From Vibrio tritonius (lineage in GTDB: Bacteria; Pseudomonadota; Gammaproteobacteria; Enterobacterales; Vibrionaceae): DNA of 64,000 nt. Of the stretch, positions 20,691-30,077 are shown piece by piece (within the stretch, counting starts at the first letter, position 1; every line of letters starts with the position of its first letter). Made by a program: the position numbers and the translations under genes. The notes below the pieces were generated by a model. It was not told the DNA's origin, did no database searches, and saw only the letters and a program-made list of their open reading frames with translations. The stretch spans positions 2,294,001 to 2,358,000 of the forward strand of contig NZ_AP014635.1 in assembly GCF_001547935.1 (NCBI RefSeq). Reading direction: 5' to 3'.

Positions 20691-21891
20691 AACGTAACGC
20701 CTCAGCGGGTTTCACAGATGATGCTCGATAAGCAGGGAAAATAGTGGCTAAAAGACTTAAAGCAATAGCCAGCAAAATCACGACCGTGATTTGTAATGGG
20801 TCAATAACAACAGGAAGTGTGCTACCTAACGCAAAAAATGCCACGCCTAACGCACTAAGTAAGGTATTGAGATTATCAGCGACTGCCACACCGAGTAAAC
20901 CGCCTACCAACGCGCCAATCACGCCACTGCTCGCCCCTTGTACCATAAATATGGCCAGCACTTGACGATTGGTCATGCCCTGAGTTTTCAAAATCGCCAC
21001 TTCTGCTTGTTTTTCCATAACCACCATAATAAGAGCAGAAATAATATTAAACGCAGCAACACCAACGATGAGTCCGAGCATTAAGCCCATCATGTTCTTT
21101 TCCATGCCAACGGCTTGGAAGAGTTCGCCCCGTTGGTCGCGCCAGTCACTCCAATGCCAACCGTCTGGCAACGACTTACGTGACATTTCGCCAACAACAA
21201 ACGGATCATTAAAGAACAAACGCCAGCCGGAAATGGTGTCTTGACTGTAATGCAATAGCCGACCAGCATCAGCAATATGAGAAATAATTAACTGTCCATC
21301 GACATCAGATCCCGTATTGAAAATTCCCGCGACCAGAAAGTTACGCTGACTAGGAATGCGACCAAATGGCGTGTACTGACTCGCACTTGTGACCATTAAA
21401 CGAACTTTATCACCTACAGTAACATTGAGCTCTCGCGCCAACATTTGTCCTATAAATACTCGATAGCTGTTTGGCTGCAAATAAGAAACTTTACCGCCCA
21501 AGAGATATTGCTCAATCGGATCGTTATCTTGTGGCTGAATGCCAATCAATAACCCAGCAGTGAGTTCACTTGAACTTTGGATAACAGCTTCACTACGGAT
21601 TATGGGTTCAGGCGCCCGAGCTGTGGAAAGCTTTGATATGAATGAAGGAGGCGTCGCGCTCGCACGCGTCTGATCATGGTCTTGGCTAATAACTGCTTGT
21701 GGTAACACGCCCAAAATGCGGTCTTTCAATTCGCCTTCGAAACCGTTCATCACGGATAATACCGTCACTAATGCCATCACACCAATGGTAATACCCGCTG
21801 TGGACATGTACGAAACAAATCGACTAAACCTATCACCTGAGCGACCACGCAGATAGCGTAAACCAATAAAGGTTGAAATCGGGTGAAACAT
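20683..21891 (-). CDS. lolC: Lipoprotein-releasing system permease LolC
   Basis: Inner-membrane subunit of LolCDE that recruits LolA through its periplasmic domain. The ATG at 21891 gives 402 residues beginning [22 protein letters not shown], which matches E. coli LolC (399); the frame extends 12 bases further to a TTG without support. Topology is the same as LolE: one N-terminal helix, a periplasmic domain, then three C-terminal helices. The ribosome binding site is weak. The paralogous LolC/LolE pair (rather than a single LolF) is the gamma-proteobacterial arrangement. Confidence 0.94.
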   Translation of the reverse strand: MFHPISTFIGLRYLRGRSGDRFSRFVSYMSTAGITIGVMALVTVLSVMNGFEGELKDRILGVLPQAVISQDHDQTRASATPPSFISKLSTARAPEPIIRSEAVIQSSSELTAGLLIGIQPQDNDPIEQYLLGGKVSYLQPNSYRVFIGQMLARELNVTVGDKVRLMVTSASQYTPFGRIPSQRNFLVAGIFNTGSDVDGQLIISHIADAGRLLHYSQDTISGWRLFFNDPFVVGEMSRKSLPDGWHWSDWRDQRGELFQAVGMEKNMMGLMLGLIVGVAAFNIISALIMVVMEKQAEVAILKTQGMTNRQVLAIFMVQGASSGVIGALVGGLLGVAVADNLNTLLSALGVAFFALGSTLPVVIDPLQITVVILLAIALSLLATIFPAYRASSVKPAEALRYE

Positions 21892-22088
21892 AATACAAAC
21901 CAAACAACTAGAATGGCGCTACTGTAGCGGGAATCGGCAGAAGGTTGTAGTTTTTCTTTGCTAAAACTGTGTAAGAATCGGTTCATCTCACGTTTATTGT
22001 TGGCTATTTCACTGAGATAACACTAAGACACCTTGATTACTGCACCAGTATGACGATAATCATCTCAAGCGTAACAAGGAATGAGAAT

Positions 22089-22655
22089 ATGACTGACCAA
22101 GAGTTTTTTTCGGTGCATCACGCACTCACAATCAATGTGGAACCCCTAGAGGCCAGTTTTGTTCTGCCTTCCACTGATGATTTCGTTCGTGAAATCCCAA
22201 CGCCGTTCATCGTCGCTAGCGAGTTTAGTCAGCTAGATAGCCTTACTGAACAAGCCAAATCAGATATCAAGAGCAACGATTTTCGGCATGTATGTCAGTT
22301 GCTGGATACACAGAATGCGAAATTGAATTTATTACTTACGTTCATGCTTTCCCAAGAGGACAGCAAAGAACATCGTTATAAAAGCCTTTCATTTGGTGCC
22401 AGTCAGTTTACCTATCCAACAACGACTGCATTAGCGGTCGGTACCAAAGTGCGCGCAAAGCTCTTTTTAGAACACCCTTCAGCCGCAATTTACTGTTACG
22501 GCAATGTGGCAGCATGTGAAGTGAAAGACACCCAGCACATCATTACGGTAAAATACGATTTACTGCGCGATGTTGACCAAGATCTGTTAATCAAAGCCGC
22601 ACTTTATCAACAGCAAAAACTGTTACGCCAACGTTCACTAGATCGAGAAAAATAA
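22089..22655 (+). CDS. PilZ-domain protein, PlzB-like, with degenerate c-di-GMP motif
   Basis: A 188-residue soluble protein. By position immediately before mfd and by overall length it corresponds to V. cholerae PlzB. The ATG at 22089 is favoured by AAGGA 9 bases upstream; an in-frame start at 22050 lacks one. The C-terminal half looks like a PilZ barrel (about residues 90-170), but the RxxxR motif that binds c-di-GMP is absent and only a partial NxSxxG-like segment (SLSFGASQF, about 95-103) remains. It may therefore act through protein contacts and not by ligand binding. It ends 12 bp before mfd and is probably cotranscribed with it. Confidence 0.72.
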   Translation: MTDQEFFSVHHALTINVEPLEASFVLPSTDDFVREIPTPFIVASEFSQLDSLTEQAKSDIKSNDFRHVCQLLDTQNAKLNLLLTFMLSQEDSKEHRYKSLSFGASQFTYPTTTALAVGTKVRAKLFLEHPSAAIYCYGNVAACEVKDTQHIITVKYDLLRDVDQDLLIKAALYQQQKLLRQRSLDREK

Positions 22656-22667
22656 TAAGCCTTACCA

Positions 22668-25600
22668 ATGACAACACAAACACTACTCCCTCTAGCAAAC
22701 GCAACCAAAGCTGGAGATAAAAAATTTAATGGCAATTTGCCCGGCGCGAGTTTAGCGCTCGCCATTGCAGAACTGGCTAACCAGCATAACAGCCACACTA
22801 TTTTAGCCGTTCCAGATCCACAAACGGCGCTGCGTTTACTCAATGAAACCGAGCAGTTTATTCAAGGTGACATTGCCATGTTCCCTGATTGGGAAACCTT
22901 GCCATACGATCATTTTTCGCCTCACCAAGAGATTATCTCTGAGCGTATCGCACGTCTTTATCAACTGCCTAACCTAGGTAAAGGCATTACGATCGTCCCA
23001 GTCAGCACTTTACTGCAGCGCCAATCGCCACGCTCCTTTTTGTTGCAACACACCCTAATGGTTAAACGTGGCGACCGTTTTTCTCTCGAAAAACTGCGCC
23101 TTCAGCTCGAACATTCGGGCTATCGACATGTTGATCAAGTATTTAGCCCCGGTGAATACGCCAGTCGTGGTTCGATTTTGGACCTATTCCCAATGGGCAG
23201 CCAAGTACCCTACCGTTTTGATTTTTTCGATGATGAAATTGATACCATCCGCACCTTTGATCCGGAAAATCAACGTTCTATCGATGAAATCGACAATGTA
23301 TGCTTGTTGCCTGCTCACGAATTTCCTACAGCAGAAACAGCAATAGAAGAGTTTCGCAGCCGTTGGCGCCAGCGTTTTGAAGCCCGCCGCGAGCCAGAAT
23401 CAGTCTACATGCAAGTGACCAAAGGCACTTGGCCTGCCGGTATTGAATATTGGCAACCACTCTTTTTTGATCATACTGAAACCTTATTTGACTATCTCCC
23501 TGAAGGCAGCCAAATCATCGCCGTGGGTAACCTAGAACCGGCCATCGATCAATTTCTGAGCGACACAGCTTATCGTTATGATCAACGTAAAATTGATCCG
23601 CTACGACCACTGCTTCCACCAGAAGAGCTGTGGCTCAAAAAAGATGAGCTGTTTGGCTTATTTAAAACGGTTCCCGTTATTCAGCTAGAGCGAGAGCCAG
23701 TCGCAGAGAGAGCTGGGCGCGTTAACATGCCAATTAACGCGCTACCAGAGCTAGCAGTCAAACATCAACAAAAAGAACCATTGGCAGCACTGCGTCAATT
23801 CACCGAACAATTTGCTGGCAAAATACTGTTTTCGGTTGAATCACAAGGGCGTCGTGAAGCACTACTTGAACTGCTGCAACCACTCAAGTTACGACCAAAA
23901 ACCGAAGCCAATTTCCAAGAAGCACTTAACAGCAAAAGCAAATGCACACTGGTCATTGGCTCAGCAGAACATGGTTTTATCTATGGTGACAACCAAGTCG
24001 CTTTGATTTGCGAAAGCGATCTCCTTGGTGATCGTGTTCTACAACGGCGCAAAAAGGACCGTAAAGTCACCACCAATAGCGATGCGGTTATTCGTAACCT
24101 TGCCGAGTTAAAACCGGGGCAACCCGTGGTCCATATCGATCATGGCATCGGGCGCTACTTAGGCCTGCAAACACTCGAGGCGGGTGGCATTACCACCGAA
24201 TATGTGACGTTAGAGTACCAAAACGAAGCGAAACTCTATGTTCCTGTTGCGTCACTCAACCTCATCAGCCGCTATTCCGGTGGCGCAGAAGAGAGTGCCC
24301 CACTGCATAAGCTGGGTGGTGAAGCATGGGTAAAAGCTCGGCGTAAAGCCGCTGAAAAAGTACGTGATGTGGCGGCAGAACTATTGGATGTATACGCCAA
24401 ACGCGAACTCAAACCGGGTTATAAATTCCACCTTGACCGCGAACAATACGCGACCTTTAAAAGCAGTTTCCCATTCGAAGAGACTGATGATCAAGCCATG
24501 GCAATCAACGCCGTGCTGTCGGATATGTGCCAAGCCAAAGCCATGGATCGCCTAGTCTGTGGTGATGTGGGCTTTGGTAAAACCGAAGTTGCTATGCGAG
24601 CAGCCTTTGTTGCGACAGATAACAGTAAACAAGTCGCGGTATTGGTACCTACTACCCTGCTAGCTCAACAACATTTTGAGAACTTCCGTGACCGTTTTGC
24701 CAACTTACCTATCCGGGTGGAAGTGCTGTCACGCTTCAAATCAGCAAAAGAACAGAAGCAGATTCTCCAAGACGTTGCCGAAGGCAAAGTTGATATCGTG
24801 GTCGGTACACACAAATTGCTTTCAAGTGAGATTAAGTTTGCCGATTTGGGCTTATTGATCGTCGATGAAGAACACCGCTTTGGCGTACGCCAGAAAGAGA
24901 AAGTGAAAGCGATGCGTGCAGACGTAGACATTCTCACCTTAACCGCGACGCCAATTCCACGTACGCTTAACATGGCAATGAGTGGTATGCGTGACTTATC
25001 GATCATTGCGACACCACCGGCTCGACGCCGAGCCGTAAAAACCTTTGTTCGTCAGAGCGAAGACGCCGTGGTCCGTGAAGCGATCTTGCGCGAAGTTGCG
25101 CGTGGTGGCCAAATCTATTTCTTACATAACCAAGTAGAAACCATAGACAAAGTTGCTGCTGATTTGGAGAAACTGGTTCCTGAAGCCCGTATTACTGTTG
25201 CCCATGGTCAAATGCGTGAACGCGAACTAGAAAAGATCATGAATGATTTCTATCACCAGCGTTATAACTTGCTGGTGTGTACCACCATCATTGAGACAGG
25301 TATCGATGTACCCACTGCCAATACGATTATTATTAATCGTGCAGATAGTCTAGGGCTGGCTCAGTTGCATCAGTTACGTGGTCGTGTGGGTCGTTCACAC
25401 CACCAAGCCTATGCTTATTTGCTAACGCCACCGCCAAAAGCGATTACCAAGGACGCAGTGAAGCGTCTTGAAGCCATCGCGTCCCTTGAAGACTTAGGCG
25501 CTGGCTTTACTCTCGCCACGCACGACCTTGAGATTCGCGGCGCAGGTGAACTGCTTGGAGAAGAGCAAAGTGGGCAAATCCAATCGGTTGGATTTACGCT

Positions 25601-26132
25601 CTATATGGAAATGCTTGACCAAGCGGTTGAAGCACTGAAATCGGGTAAGGAGCCAACGCTGGATGAATTACTTCGCGAACAAACGGAAGTGGAAATGCGT
25701 GTTCCCGCACTGCTGCCTGAGGAGTATATTCCAGATGTAAATACACGCCTATCCATGTACAAACAGATAGCGAGTGTGAGCAGTGCCGATGAATTAGCAG
25801 AGCTAAAAGTGGAATTAATTGACCGCTTCGGTAAGCTGCCCGATGCCGCACAGCATCTATTAGCGATTGCTCAGTTGAAGCTCGATGCGGGCCAACTCAA
25901 AGTTCGCAAAATTGAAGCTCATGACAAAGGTGGCTACATCGAGTTCTATCCAAATGCTGACATTAACCCAATGTTTTTGGTTAAACTACTGCAAGCACAA
26001 CCAAAGCAATTTGCGATGGACGGCCCAACTAAATTCAAATTCACCTTGCCATTAGTGGATAGGCGCGAAAGAATGAGTTTTGTCGCAAACATGCTAAACG
26101 AATTTGAGCAGAATCTTCTGCCAGCAGCCTAA
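22668..26132 (+). CDS. mfd: Transcription-repair coupling factor
   Basis: Removes RNA polymerase stalled at DNA lesions and recruits UvrA. It has 1154 residues (E. coli 1148). The UvrB-like N-terminal module carries DWETLPYDHFSPHQ (about 65-80). The RNA-polymerase interaction region is at about 475-550. The translocase motor has Walker A GDVGFGKTE (about 632-640) and the DEEH box at 733-736, followed by the RecG-like TRG region and a C-terminal autoinhibitory domain. It follows the PilZ gene at 12 bp with a weak ribosome binding site, suggesting coupling. Confidence 0.97.
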   Translation: MTTQTLLPLANATKAGDKKFNGNLPGASLALAIAELANQHNSHTILAVPDPQTALRLLNETEQFIQGDIAMFPDWETLPYDHFSPHQEIISERIARLYQLPNLGKGITIVPVSTLLQRQSPRSFLLQHTLMVKRGDRFSLEKLRLQLEHSGYRHVDQVFSPGEYASRGSILDLFPMGSQVPYRFDFFDDEIDTIRTFDPENQRSIDEIDNVCLLPAHEFPTAETAIEEFRSRWRQRFEARREPESVYMQVTKGTWPAGIEYWQPLFFDHTETLFDYLPEGSQIIAVGNLEPAIDQFLSDTAYRYDQRKIDPLRPLLPPEELWLKKDELFGLFKTVPVIQLEREPVAERAGRVNMPINALPELAVKHQQKEPLAALRQFTEQFAGKILFSVESQGRREALLELLQPLKLRPKTEANFQEALNSKSKCTLVIGSAEHGFIYGDNQVALICESDLLGDRVLQRRKKDRKVTTNSDAVIRNLAELKPGQPVVHIDHGIGRYLGLQTLEAGGITTEYVTLEYQNEAKLYVPVASLNLISRYSGGAEESAPLHKLGGEAWVKARRKAAEKVRDVAAELLDVYAKRELKPGYKFHLDREQYATFKSSFPFEETDDQAMAINAVLSDMCQAKAMDRLVCGDVGFGKTEVAMRAAFVATDNSKQVAVLVPTTLLAQQHFENFRDRFANLPIRVEVLSRFKSAKEQKQILQDVAEGKVDIVVGTHKLLSSEIKFADLGLLIVDEEHRFGVRQKEKVKAMRADVDILTLTATPIPRTLNMAMSGMRDLSIIATPPARRRAVKTFVRQSEDAVVREAILREVARGGQIYFLHNQVETIDKVAADLEKLVPEARITVAHGQMRERELEKIMNDFYHQRYNLLVCTTIIETGIDVPTANTIIINRADSLGLAQLHQLRGRVGRSHHQAYAYLLTPPPKAITKDAVKRLEAIASLEDLGAGFTLATHDLEIRGAGELLGEEQSGQIQSVGFTLYMEMLDQAVEALKSGKEPTLDELLREQTEVEMRVPALLPEEYIPDVNTRLSMYKQIASVSSADELAELKVELIDRFGKLPDAAQHLLAIAQLKLDAGQLKVRKIEAHDKGGYIEFYPNADINPMFLVKLLQAQPKQFAMDGPTKFKFTLPLVDRRERMSFVANMLNEFEQNLLPAA

Positions 26133-26200
26133 TGCTGTTTTTTTGAGCAACCTCTGTTGCAGTCATACTAATAGCCTTTGGCAAACATGACGGAGTCATA

Positions 26201-26992
26201 ATGAAAAAACTGATCCCTTTACTTCTTCTTTTGGTGGCAATGCCTAGCTTGGCACAGCGGCAATTTGACATCGAGGTGATTATTTTTAAACGTGCCGTAG
26301 ACGCAGAAAAAGTCAGCGAATCATGGCCAAATAGTCTGCCTGCTATCAATGTTGATAACACAGGCACTTTTGCTGATAACGCTTATCTCGAAAAGAAAGG
26401 TGCAACCTTATTACCGGTTAGTGATTACCAATTGAATGCACAAGAGCAGATATTGAAAGACCACGCAGGCTTTGAAGTGCTGTTGCATACGGCTTGGCGT
26501 CAAGGGGATGAAGGAAAATCTAAGGCTCCAATTTTCCATATTCAAGCTGGCAAAAATTACGCAGATTCATTTAATCCCGATGGTAGCGCTCGTCAGCCGC
26601 AAGATGAGCCAGCAATTCCGGTTGAAGGTGTCGTAGAACAAACCATGCCTGCACCAATTTATGAACTTGATGGAACCTTACAAGTTTATGTACAGCATTA
26701 TCTCTACGCAGAAACCACCTTGGATTTAAAAGAACCTAGCACTCGAGATGTGGTTCTTAAAGATAAACAACTGGAGTTGGAAGTAAGCCCAGAAGACCAA
26801 GATGCCAATGTGCAATTAGGTCACCTAGAGTCTGTGTCACCAACTCAAGAAGTGGAGACCTTCCTTAAGAGCTATCGCATGGAACAAAAGCGTCGCATGC
26901 GTAGTGGAGAAACTCACTACCTTGACCATCCTTTGATGGGCATGATCATTCAAGTTCGCCGTGTCGACGAATCTGCTCAAATTGCACAATAA
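26201..26992 (+). CDS. csiV: CsiV, periplasmic peptidoglycan-binding activator of the PBP1A system
   Basis: A 263-residue periplasmic protein with a clear signal peptide (about 1-18, cleavage after SLA). The mature start QRQFDIEVIIFKR and the internal VQHYLYAETTLDL segment are family features. In V. cholerae the gene directly downstream of mfd encodes CsiV, which binds peptidoglycan and is needed for LpoA-dependent PBP1A activity; position and sequence features agree here. It lies 68 bp after mfd with its own GGAG-type ribosome binding site. Confidence in function rests on family knowledge. Confidence 0.83.
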   Translation: MKKLIPLLLLLVAMPSLAQRQFDIEVIIFKRAVDAEKVSESWPNSLPAINVDNTGTFADNAYLEKKGATLLPVSDYQLNAQEQILKDHAGFEVLLHTAWRQGDEGKSKAPIFHIQAGKNYADSFNPDGSARQPQDEPAIPVEGVVEQTMPAPIYELDGTLQVYVQHYLYAETTLDLKEPSTRDVVLKDKQLELEVSPEDQDANVQLGHLESVSPTQEVETFLKSYRMEQKRRMRSGETHYLDHPLMGMIIQVRRVDESAQIAQ

Positions 26993-27045
26993 TATGCGTG
27001 GCACCTTAAACGGTGCCACTTGCTTTTCTGCACAAAGGATTAGCA

Positions 27046-27585
27046 ATGACACCTGATTTTCACATCGTTACGCCCCGCTTAATACTGCGCTTGATCGTGT
27101 TAGATGAATCTGACCAACTGGTGCACTGTATTCAATCTTCCCCATCGCTTCATCACTGGATCGACTGGTGCCACAAAGATTTTTCCCATAATCAGGCAGA
27201 GCGCTTTATTTTAGCCACACGATTAAATTGGGTAAAAGCGGAAGCCTATGGATTTGGCGTGTATCACCGCCGTACCAATCAGTTAATCGGCATGGTTGCG
27301 ATTAATGAGTTTTACCCCACCTTTAATATGGCAAGTTTGGGTTACTGGATAAGCGATGAGTTCCAACATCAGGGCTATGGAAAAGAAGCCTTAGAGGCGC
27401 TAATTGAGTTCAGTTTTAGTAAACTCTCTCTCACTCGCTTAGAAATTGTATGTGATCCCGAAAACAAACCCAGTCAAAAACTGGCTATCGCTTGCGGGGC
27501 CGAATTTGAAACGCTCGCACGCCACCGCTTCTTGCACAATAATCAGCCCAAAGTTGGTGCTGTATACTCGATCATTCCCGAATAA
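27046..27585 (+). CDS. GNAT N-acetyltransferase, RimJ/RimL-like
   Basis: A 179-residue acetyltransferase of the RimJ/RimL type, using acetyl-CoA. The ATG at 27046 has AAGGA 8 bases upstream; a longer frame from 27013 has no support. The family start TPRLILRL (about residues 8-15) and the acetyl-CoA-binding segment YWISDEFQHQGYGKEALEAL (about 98-117, motif Q-x-x-G-x-G/K) are visible. The substrate (ribosomal protein N-terminus or a small amine) cannot be read from the sequence. Its stop codon lies within a remnant of a repeated element. Confidence 0.85.
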   Translation: MTPDFHIVTPRLILRLIVLDESDQLVHCIQSSPSLHHWIDWCHKDFSHNQAERFILATRLNWVKAEAYGFGVYHRRTNQLIGMVAINEFYPTFNMASLGYWISDEFQHQGYGKEALEALIEFSFSKLSLTRLEIVCDPENKPSQKLAIACGAEFETLARHRFLHNNQPKVGAVYSIIPE

Positions 27586-27719
27586 CCGCGTCTGAGGTTA
27601 CATAGATAAAGAGATATGAGGGTATATTTTTCTAGTAGAATAACTAGGTATTCTAATCGGTGCCTTGCCTATGAGCGAATACATTCTCGCTGAAACCGCA
27701 TCTTGAGGTTACTTGGGTA
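27583..27719 (+). repeat. Truncated ERIC-like element with duplicated end
   Basis: From about 27625 to 27719 the sequence matches the right part of the full element at 34102-34196 with only a handful of differences, including the core CGGTGCCTTGCCTAT and the end GCATCTTGAGGTTACTTGGGTA. A degenerate second copy of the same end (CCGCGTCTGAGGTTACATAG) stands in direct orientation at about 27585-27607, overlapping the acetyltransferase stop codon. The left arm is missing, so this copy is a remnant. Confidence 0.75.
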
Positions 27720-27735
27720 GAGATAGTTATTCCAT

Positions 27736-27763
27736 AAAAAAACCGCCAAACGGCGGTTTTTAA
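27736..27763 (-). terminator. Terminator between ndh and the acetyltransferase gene
   Basis: The stem AAAAACCGCC / GGCGGTTTTT with an AAAC loop lies 28 bp after the ndh stop on the minus strand and is followed there by T-rich sequence. The flanking A and T tracts allow bidirectional action. Confidence 0.88.
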
Positions 27764-27789
27764 ATAGGGGTAATGCACTATCAATAGAC

Positions 27790-29079
27790 TTAGTGTAATT
27801 TCAAGTTTGGACGCAACACACGGTTAATACGACCAACTAACATCATCAAGCCTGTTTTGAACATGCCATGCAACGCCATTTGGTGCATGCGGTAAAGCGA
27901 GATATACACCATACGCGCTATGCGACCTTCAACCATCATTGACCCTTTCGTTAGGTTACCCATTAAGCTACCCACGGTAGAGAAGCGGCTAAGAGAAACA
28001 AGTGAACCGTGATCTTTATAGATATACGGTTTCATCTCGCGACCATTTAGCTTCGCTATGATGTTTTTGAACGCCAAGCTCGACATCTGGTGAGCTGCTT
28101 GAGCGCGTGGTGGCACAAACTTACCATTTGGTTGAGTACACTGTGCTAAATCACCAATCACGAAAATGTCTTCATCGCGAGTTGTTTGCAACGTCTCTTT
28201 CACTACCAATTGGTTAATACGGTTAGTTTCTAAGCCTGCGATATCTTTCATGAAATCTGGGGCTTTAATCCCCGCAGCCCATACCATGATTTTCGCGTGA
28301 ATCTTCTCACCGTCTTTAGTCGTTAGACCATCCGCCTCAGCTTTCGTTACCATAGTCGCGGTACGCACATTAACGCCCAACTTTGTTAACTCTTGATGAG
28401 CTGCTGCGGAAATACGTGGAGGAAGCGCTGGAAGAATACGTTCACCCGCTTCAACTAAGTTCACGTTCAGTTTGCTCGAGTCTAAGTCACCAAAGCCATA
28501 GTTACGCAATTCTGCAACGGCATTGTGCAATTCAGCAGAAAGCTCTACACCAGTAGCACCGCCACCGACGATAGCAATGTCGACAGTACCGTGACCTTGG
28601 TTGGCATGTAGCTTGAGGAACTCATTGTTCATTTCGGTACGAAAACGATGCGCTTGTTCAGGGCTATCAAGGAAGATACAGTGATCGCGCACCCCTTCGG
28701 TATTGAAATCATTGGAAGTCGAACCAATTGCCAGAACAAGAATATCGTATTCCAATTCGCGCTGTGGCATCAGCAGCTCGCCAGCTTCATCATGCTGTTC
28801 AGCCAAAACGATCTTTTTCGCATCGCGATCGATCGACTGTAAGCTACCGAGTTGAAAATCAAAACTGTGGTTGCGAGCATGAGCACGATAACTCAACGCA
28901 TCAACACCTTCATCCAGTGAACCCGTTGCTACTTCGTGCAATAAAGGTTTCCAAAGATGGCTAGATTTACGATCAACCAGAGTAATTTTTGCGCGTCTTT
29001 TTCGGCCAAGGGTTCGACCTAATTTGGTTACCAGCTCAAGGCCGCCCGCGCCTCCGCCTACAACAATAATGCGTGTCAC
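27790..29079 (-). CDS. ndh: NADH dehydrogenase, type II (non-proton-pumping)
   Basis: A single-subunit, FAD-containing inner-membrane-associated enzyme that passes electrons from NADH to quinone. It has 429 residues (E. coli 434). The FAD-binding [10 protein letters not shown] (about 8-17) and NAD-binding [14 protein letters not shown] (about 172-185) Rossmann motifs are clear, as is the [13 protein letters not shown] FAD motif ([10 protein letters not shown], about 306). The C-terminal amphipathic region anchors to the membrane. Upstream lie two FNR boxes over a candidate promoter, in keeping with the known anaerobic repression of E. coli ndh by FNR. Confidence 0.96.
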   Translation of the reverse strand: MTRIIVVGGGAGGLELVTKLGRTLGRKRRAKITLVDRKSSHLWKPLLHEVATGSLDEGVDALSYRAHARNHSFDFQLGSLQSIDRDAKKIVLAEQHDEAGELLMPQRELEYDILVLAIGSTSNDFNTEGVRDHCIFLDSPEQAHRFRTEMNNEFLKLHANQGHGTVDIAIVGGGATGVELSAELHNAVAELRNYGFGDLDSSKLNVNLVEAGERILPALPPRISAAAHQELTKLGVNVRTATMVTKAEADGLTTKDGEKIHAKIMVWAAGIKAPDFMKDIAGLETNRINQLVVKETLQTTRDEDIFVIGDLAQCTQPNGKFVPPRAQAAHQMSSLAFKNIIAKLNGREMKPYIYKDHGSLVSLSRFSTVGSLMGNLTKGSMMVEGRIARMVYISLYRMHQMALHGMFKTGLMMLVGRINRVLRPNLKLH

Positions 29080-29190
29080 TTTACAAAGATCCTCAAAAAA
29101 TAAACATTAGTAATTGTTTTTCTATTCGACAAAAGCCAAACAGAAAGAATTTGTCAGGTGCAGTAAATATCCGCACTCTTATGAGGTTCA

Positions 29191-29224
29191 TAAACAACCG
29201 ATAGTTCTAAACAACCGATAGTTC
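29191..29224. repeat. Exact 17-bp tandem duplication upstream of ndh
   Basis: TAAACAACCGATAGTTC occurs twice head to tail with no mismatch (29191-29207 and 29208-29224). It lies in the predicted 5' leader of ndh, about 112 bp before the start codon. It looks like a recent slippage duplication or a doubled regulatory site. Confidence 0.85.
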
Positions 29225-29292
29225 TGAGATGCCGAAACAAGGTTATCTGACATCAAAGTTTAGGCGAGTTTTTCACTCGTTCTTAATTTTTT

Positions 29293-29306
29293 TTGATATC
29301 TATCAA
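29293..29306. promoter_or_regulatory. FNR box 1 (perfect consensus)
   Basis: TTGATATCTATCAA matches the FNR consensus TTGAT-N4-ATCAA exactly. It is flanked on both sides by T tracts. Its centre is 20 bp from that of the second box. On the minus strand it lies just downstream of the predicted ndh start of transcription, a repressing position. Confidence 0.8.
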
Positions 29307-29312
29307 TTTTTT

Positions 29313-29326
29313 TTGATGGCAATCAT
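29313..29326. promoter_or_regulatory. FNR box 2 (one mismatch)
   Basis: TTGATGGCAATCAT matches the FNR consensus at all but the last base. It overlaps the minus-strand -10 element TATAAT at 29325-29330, so occupancy would block the ndh promoter. FNR repression of ndh from tandem sites is established in E. coli. Confidence 0.7.
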
Positions 29327-29352
29327 TATATATGGCAAATCTAGTCACGCAA
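29318..29352 (-). promoter_or_regulatory. Candidate sigma-70 promoter of ndh
   Basis: On the minus strand TTGCGT (29352-29347) and a perfect TATAAT (29330-29325) are separated by 16 bp, with predicted transcription start near 29318 and a leader of about 240 nt. The -10 element overlaps the second FNR box. The same AT-rich stretch also reads as TATATA on the plus strand, with box 1 centred near -41, so a divergent FNR-activated transcript is an alternative. Confidence 0.55.
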
Positions 29353-29397
29353 CCAAGAATTCATCGGCTCTGTCGGTTTTTTTAAGTAAAACCGCTA

Positions 29398-29426
29398 GAA
29401 AAAAGCGGCGATTAATGATCGCCGCT
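29398..29426 (-). terminator. Terminator of ycfP
   Basis: On the minus strand the stem GCGGCGAT / ATCGCCGC with a 5-base loop is followed by TTTTTT (29404-29399). It lies 14 bp after the ycfP stop and separates the hinT-to-ycfP cluster from ndh. Confidence 0.85.
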
Positions 29427-29439
29427 AATAACAGGACAC

Positions 29440-29988
29440 TTAATGATCACTAAGCGTTTTGAACGCCTTTAACAATTGTAGATGATGGGAGATTTTAGGA
29501 AATTTATGTGGCTGTTTTTCATCCCACATAATGGAATAGTATGGTGAAAGTTCAGCAGCCGACTCACGGCTATCAAGGATGCCATCGGTACGAGATAAGA
29601 AAACCATACAACGGCTGGCATTATCATTACGAAAGCCATCGATACATTTGGTCGCAATATCTTCATACTCTTCTGGACGGTCTATTTTGCCGCCCATAGT
29701 CAATTCTGGATGGAGGTTAGGGTTAAACAGCGCCTGTTTTATCCCACAGAGAAACCCTACTCGTTCAGACCAATAAGCCCCTAGTCCGACCCCACAGATC
29801 AAGGGGGAAGGGTCATCACTGGTTTCAATCGCCTTTTGCACTTCATTGAGTAGATGCTGCATATCATGCTTGGGATGCTGAGTGCTGTAACTGATAAACC
29901 GCACATCATCATCAATAAACTGCAGCTGCATTATTTTTTCGTGGTTACCAGGGCTGGTAGAATCATACCCATGTAAATATACAATCAT
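29440..29988 (-). CDS. ycfP: YcfP family (UPF0227) alpha/beta-hydrolase-like protein
   Basis: A 182-residue cytosolic protein (E. coli YcfP 180) with a predicted esterase-type alpha/beta-hydrolase fold. It begins [19 protein letters not shown], the fold's oxyanion-type start. The usual nucleophile-elbow Ser is not in classic GxSxG form; the equivalent segment reads [14 protein letters not shown] (about 64-77). The C-terminal [19 protein letters not shown] is strongly conserved. In E. coli it lies in the hinT-ycfL-lpoB-thiK-nagZ-ycfP cluster; the same order is kept here without nagZ. The function is unknown. Confidence 0.9.
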   Translation of the reverse strand: MIVYLHGYDSTSPGNHEKIMQLQFIDDDVRFISYSTQHPKHDMQHLLNEVQKAIETSDDPSPLICGVGLGAYWSERVGFLCGIKQALFNPNLHPELTMGGKIDRPEEYEDIATKCIDGFRNDNASRCMVFLSRTDGILDSRESAAELSPYYSIMWDEKQPHKFPKISHHLQLLKAFKTLSDH

Positions 29989-30077
29989 GTCACTTCCCTG
30001 CTTTATCGTTCAAATGACAGTCAGATTTGAGCTGACGCTTTGCCAATTTACCTGACTTACATGATGAAACAGTGATC

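Noticed and set aside
22607..22843. Minus-strand frame across the start of mfd
   Set aside because: Antisense shadow of mfd; its composition follows the complementary strand of a real gene.
29326..29426. A plus-strand FnrS-like small RNA downstream of the FNR boxes
   Set aside because: The boxes and TATATA would fit an FNR-activated promoter, but no clear plus-strand terminator hairpin with a U-run follows and no FnrS sequence core is recognised. Kept only as an alternative in the ndh finding.
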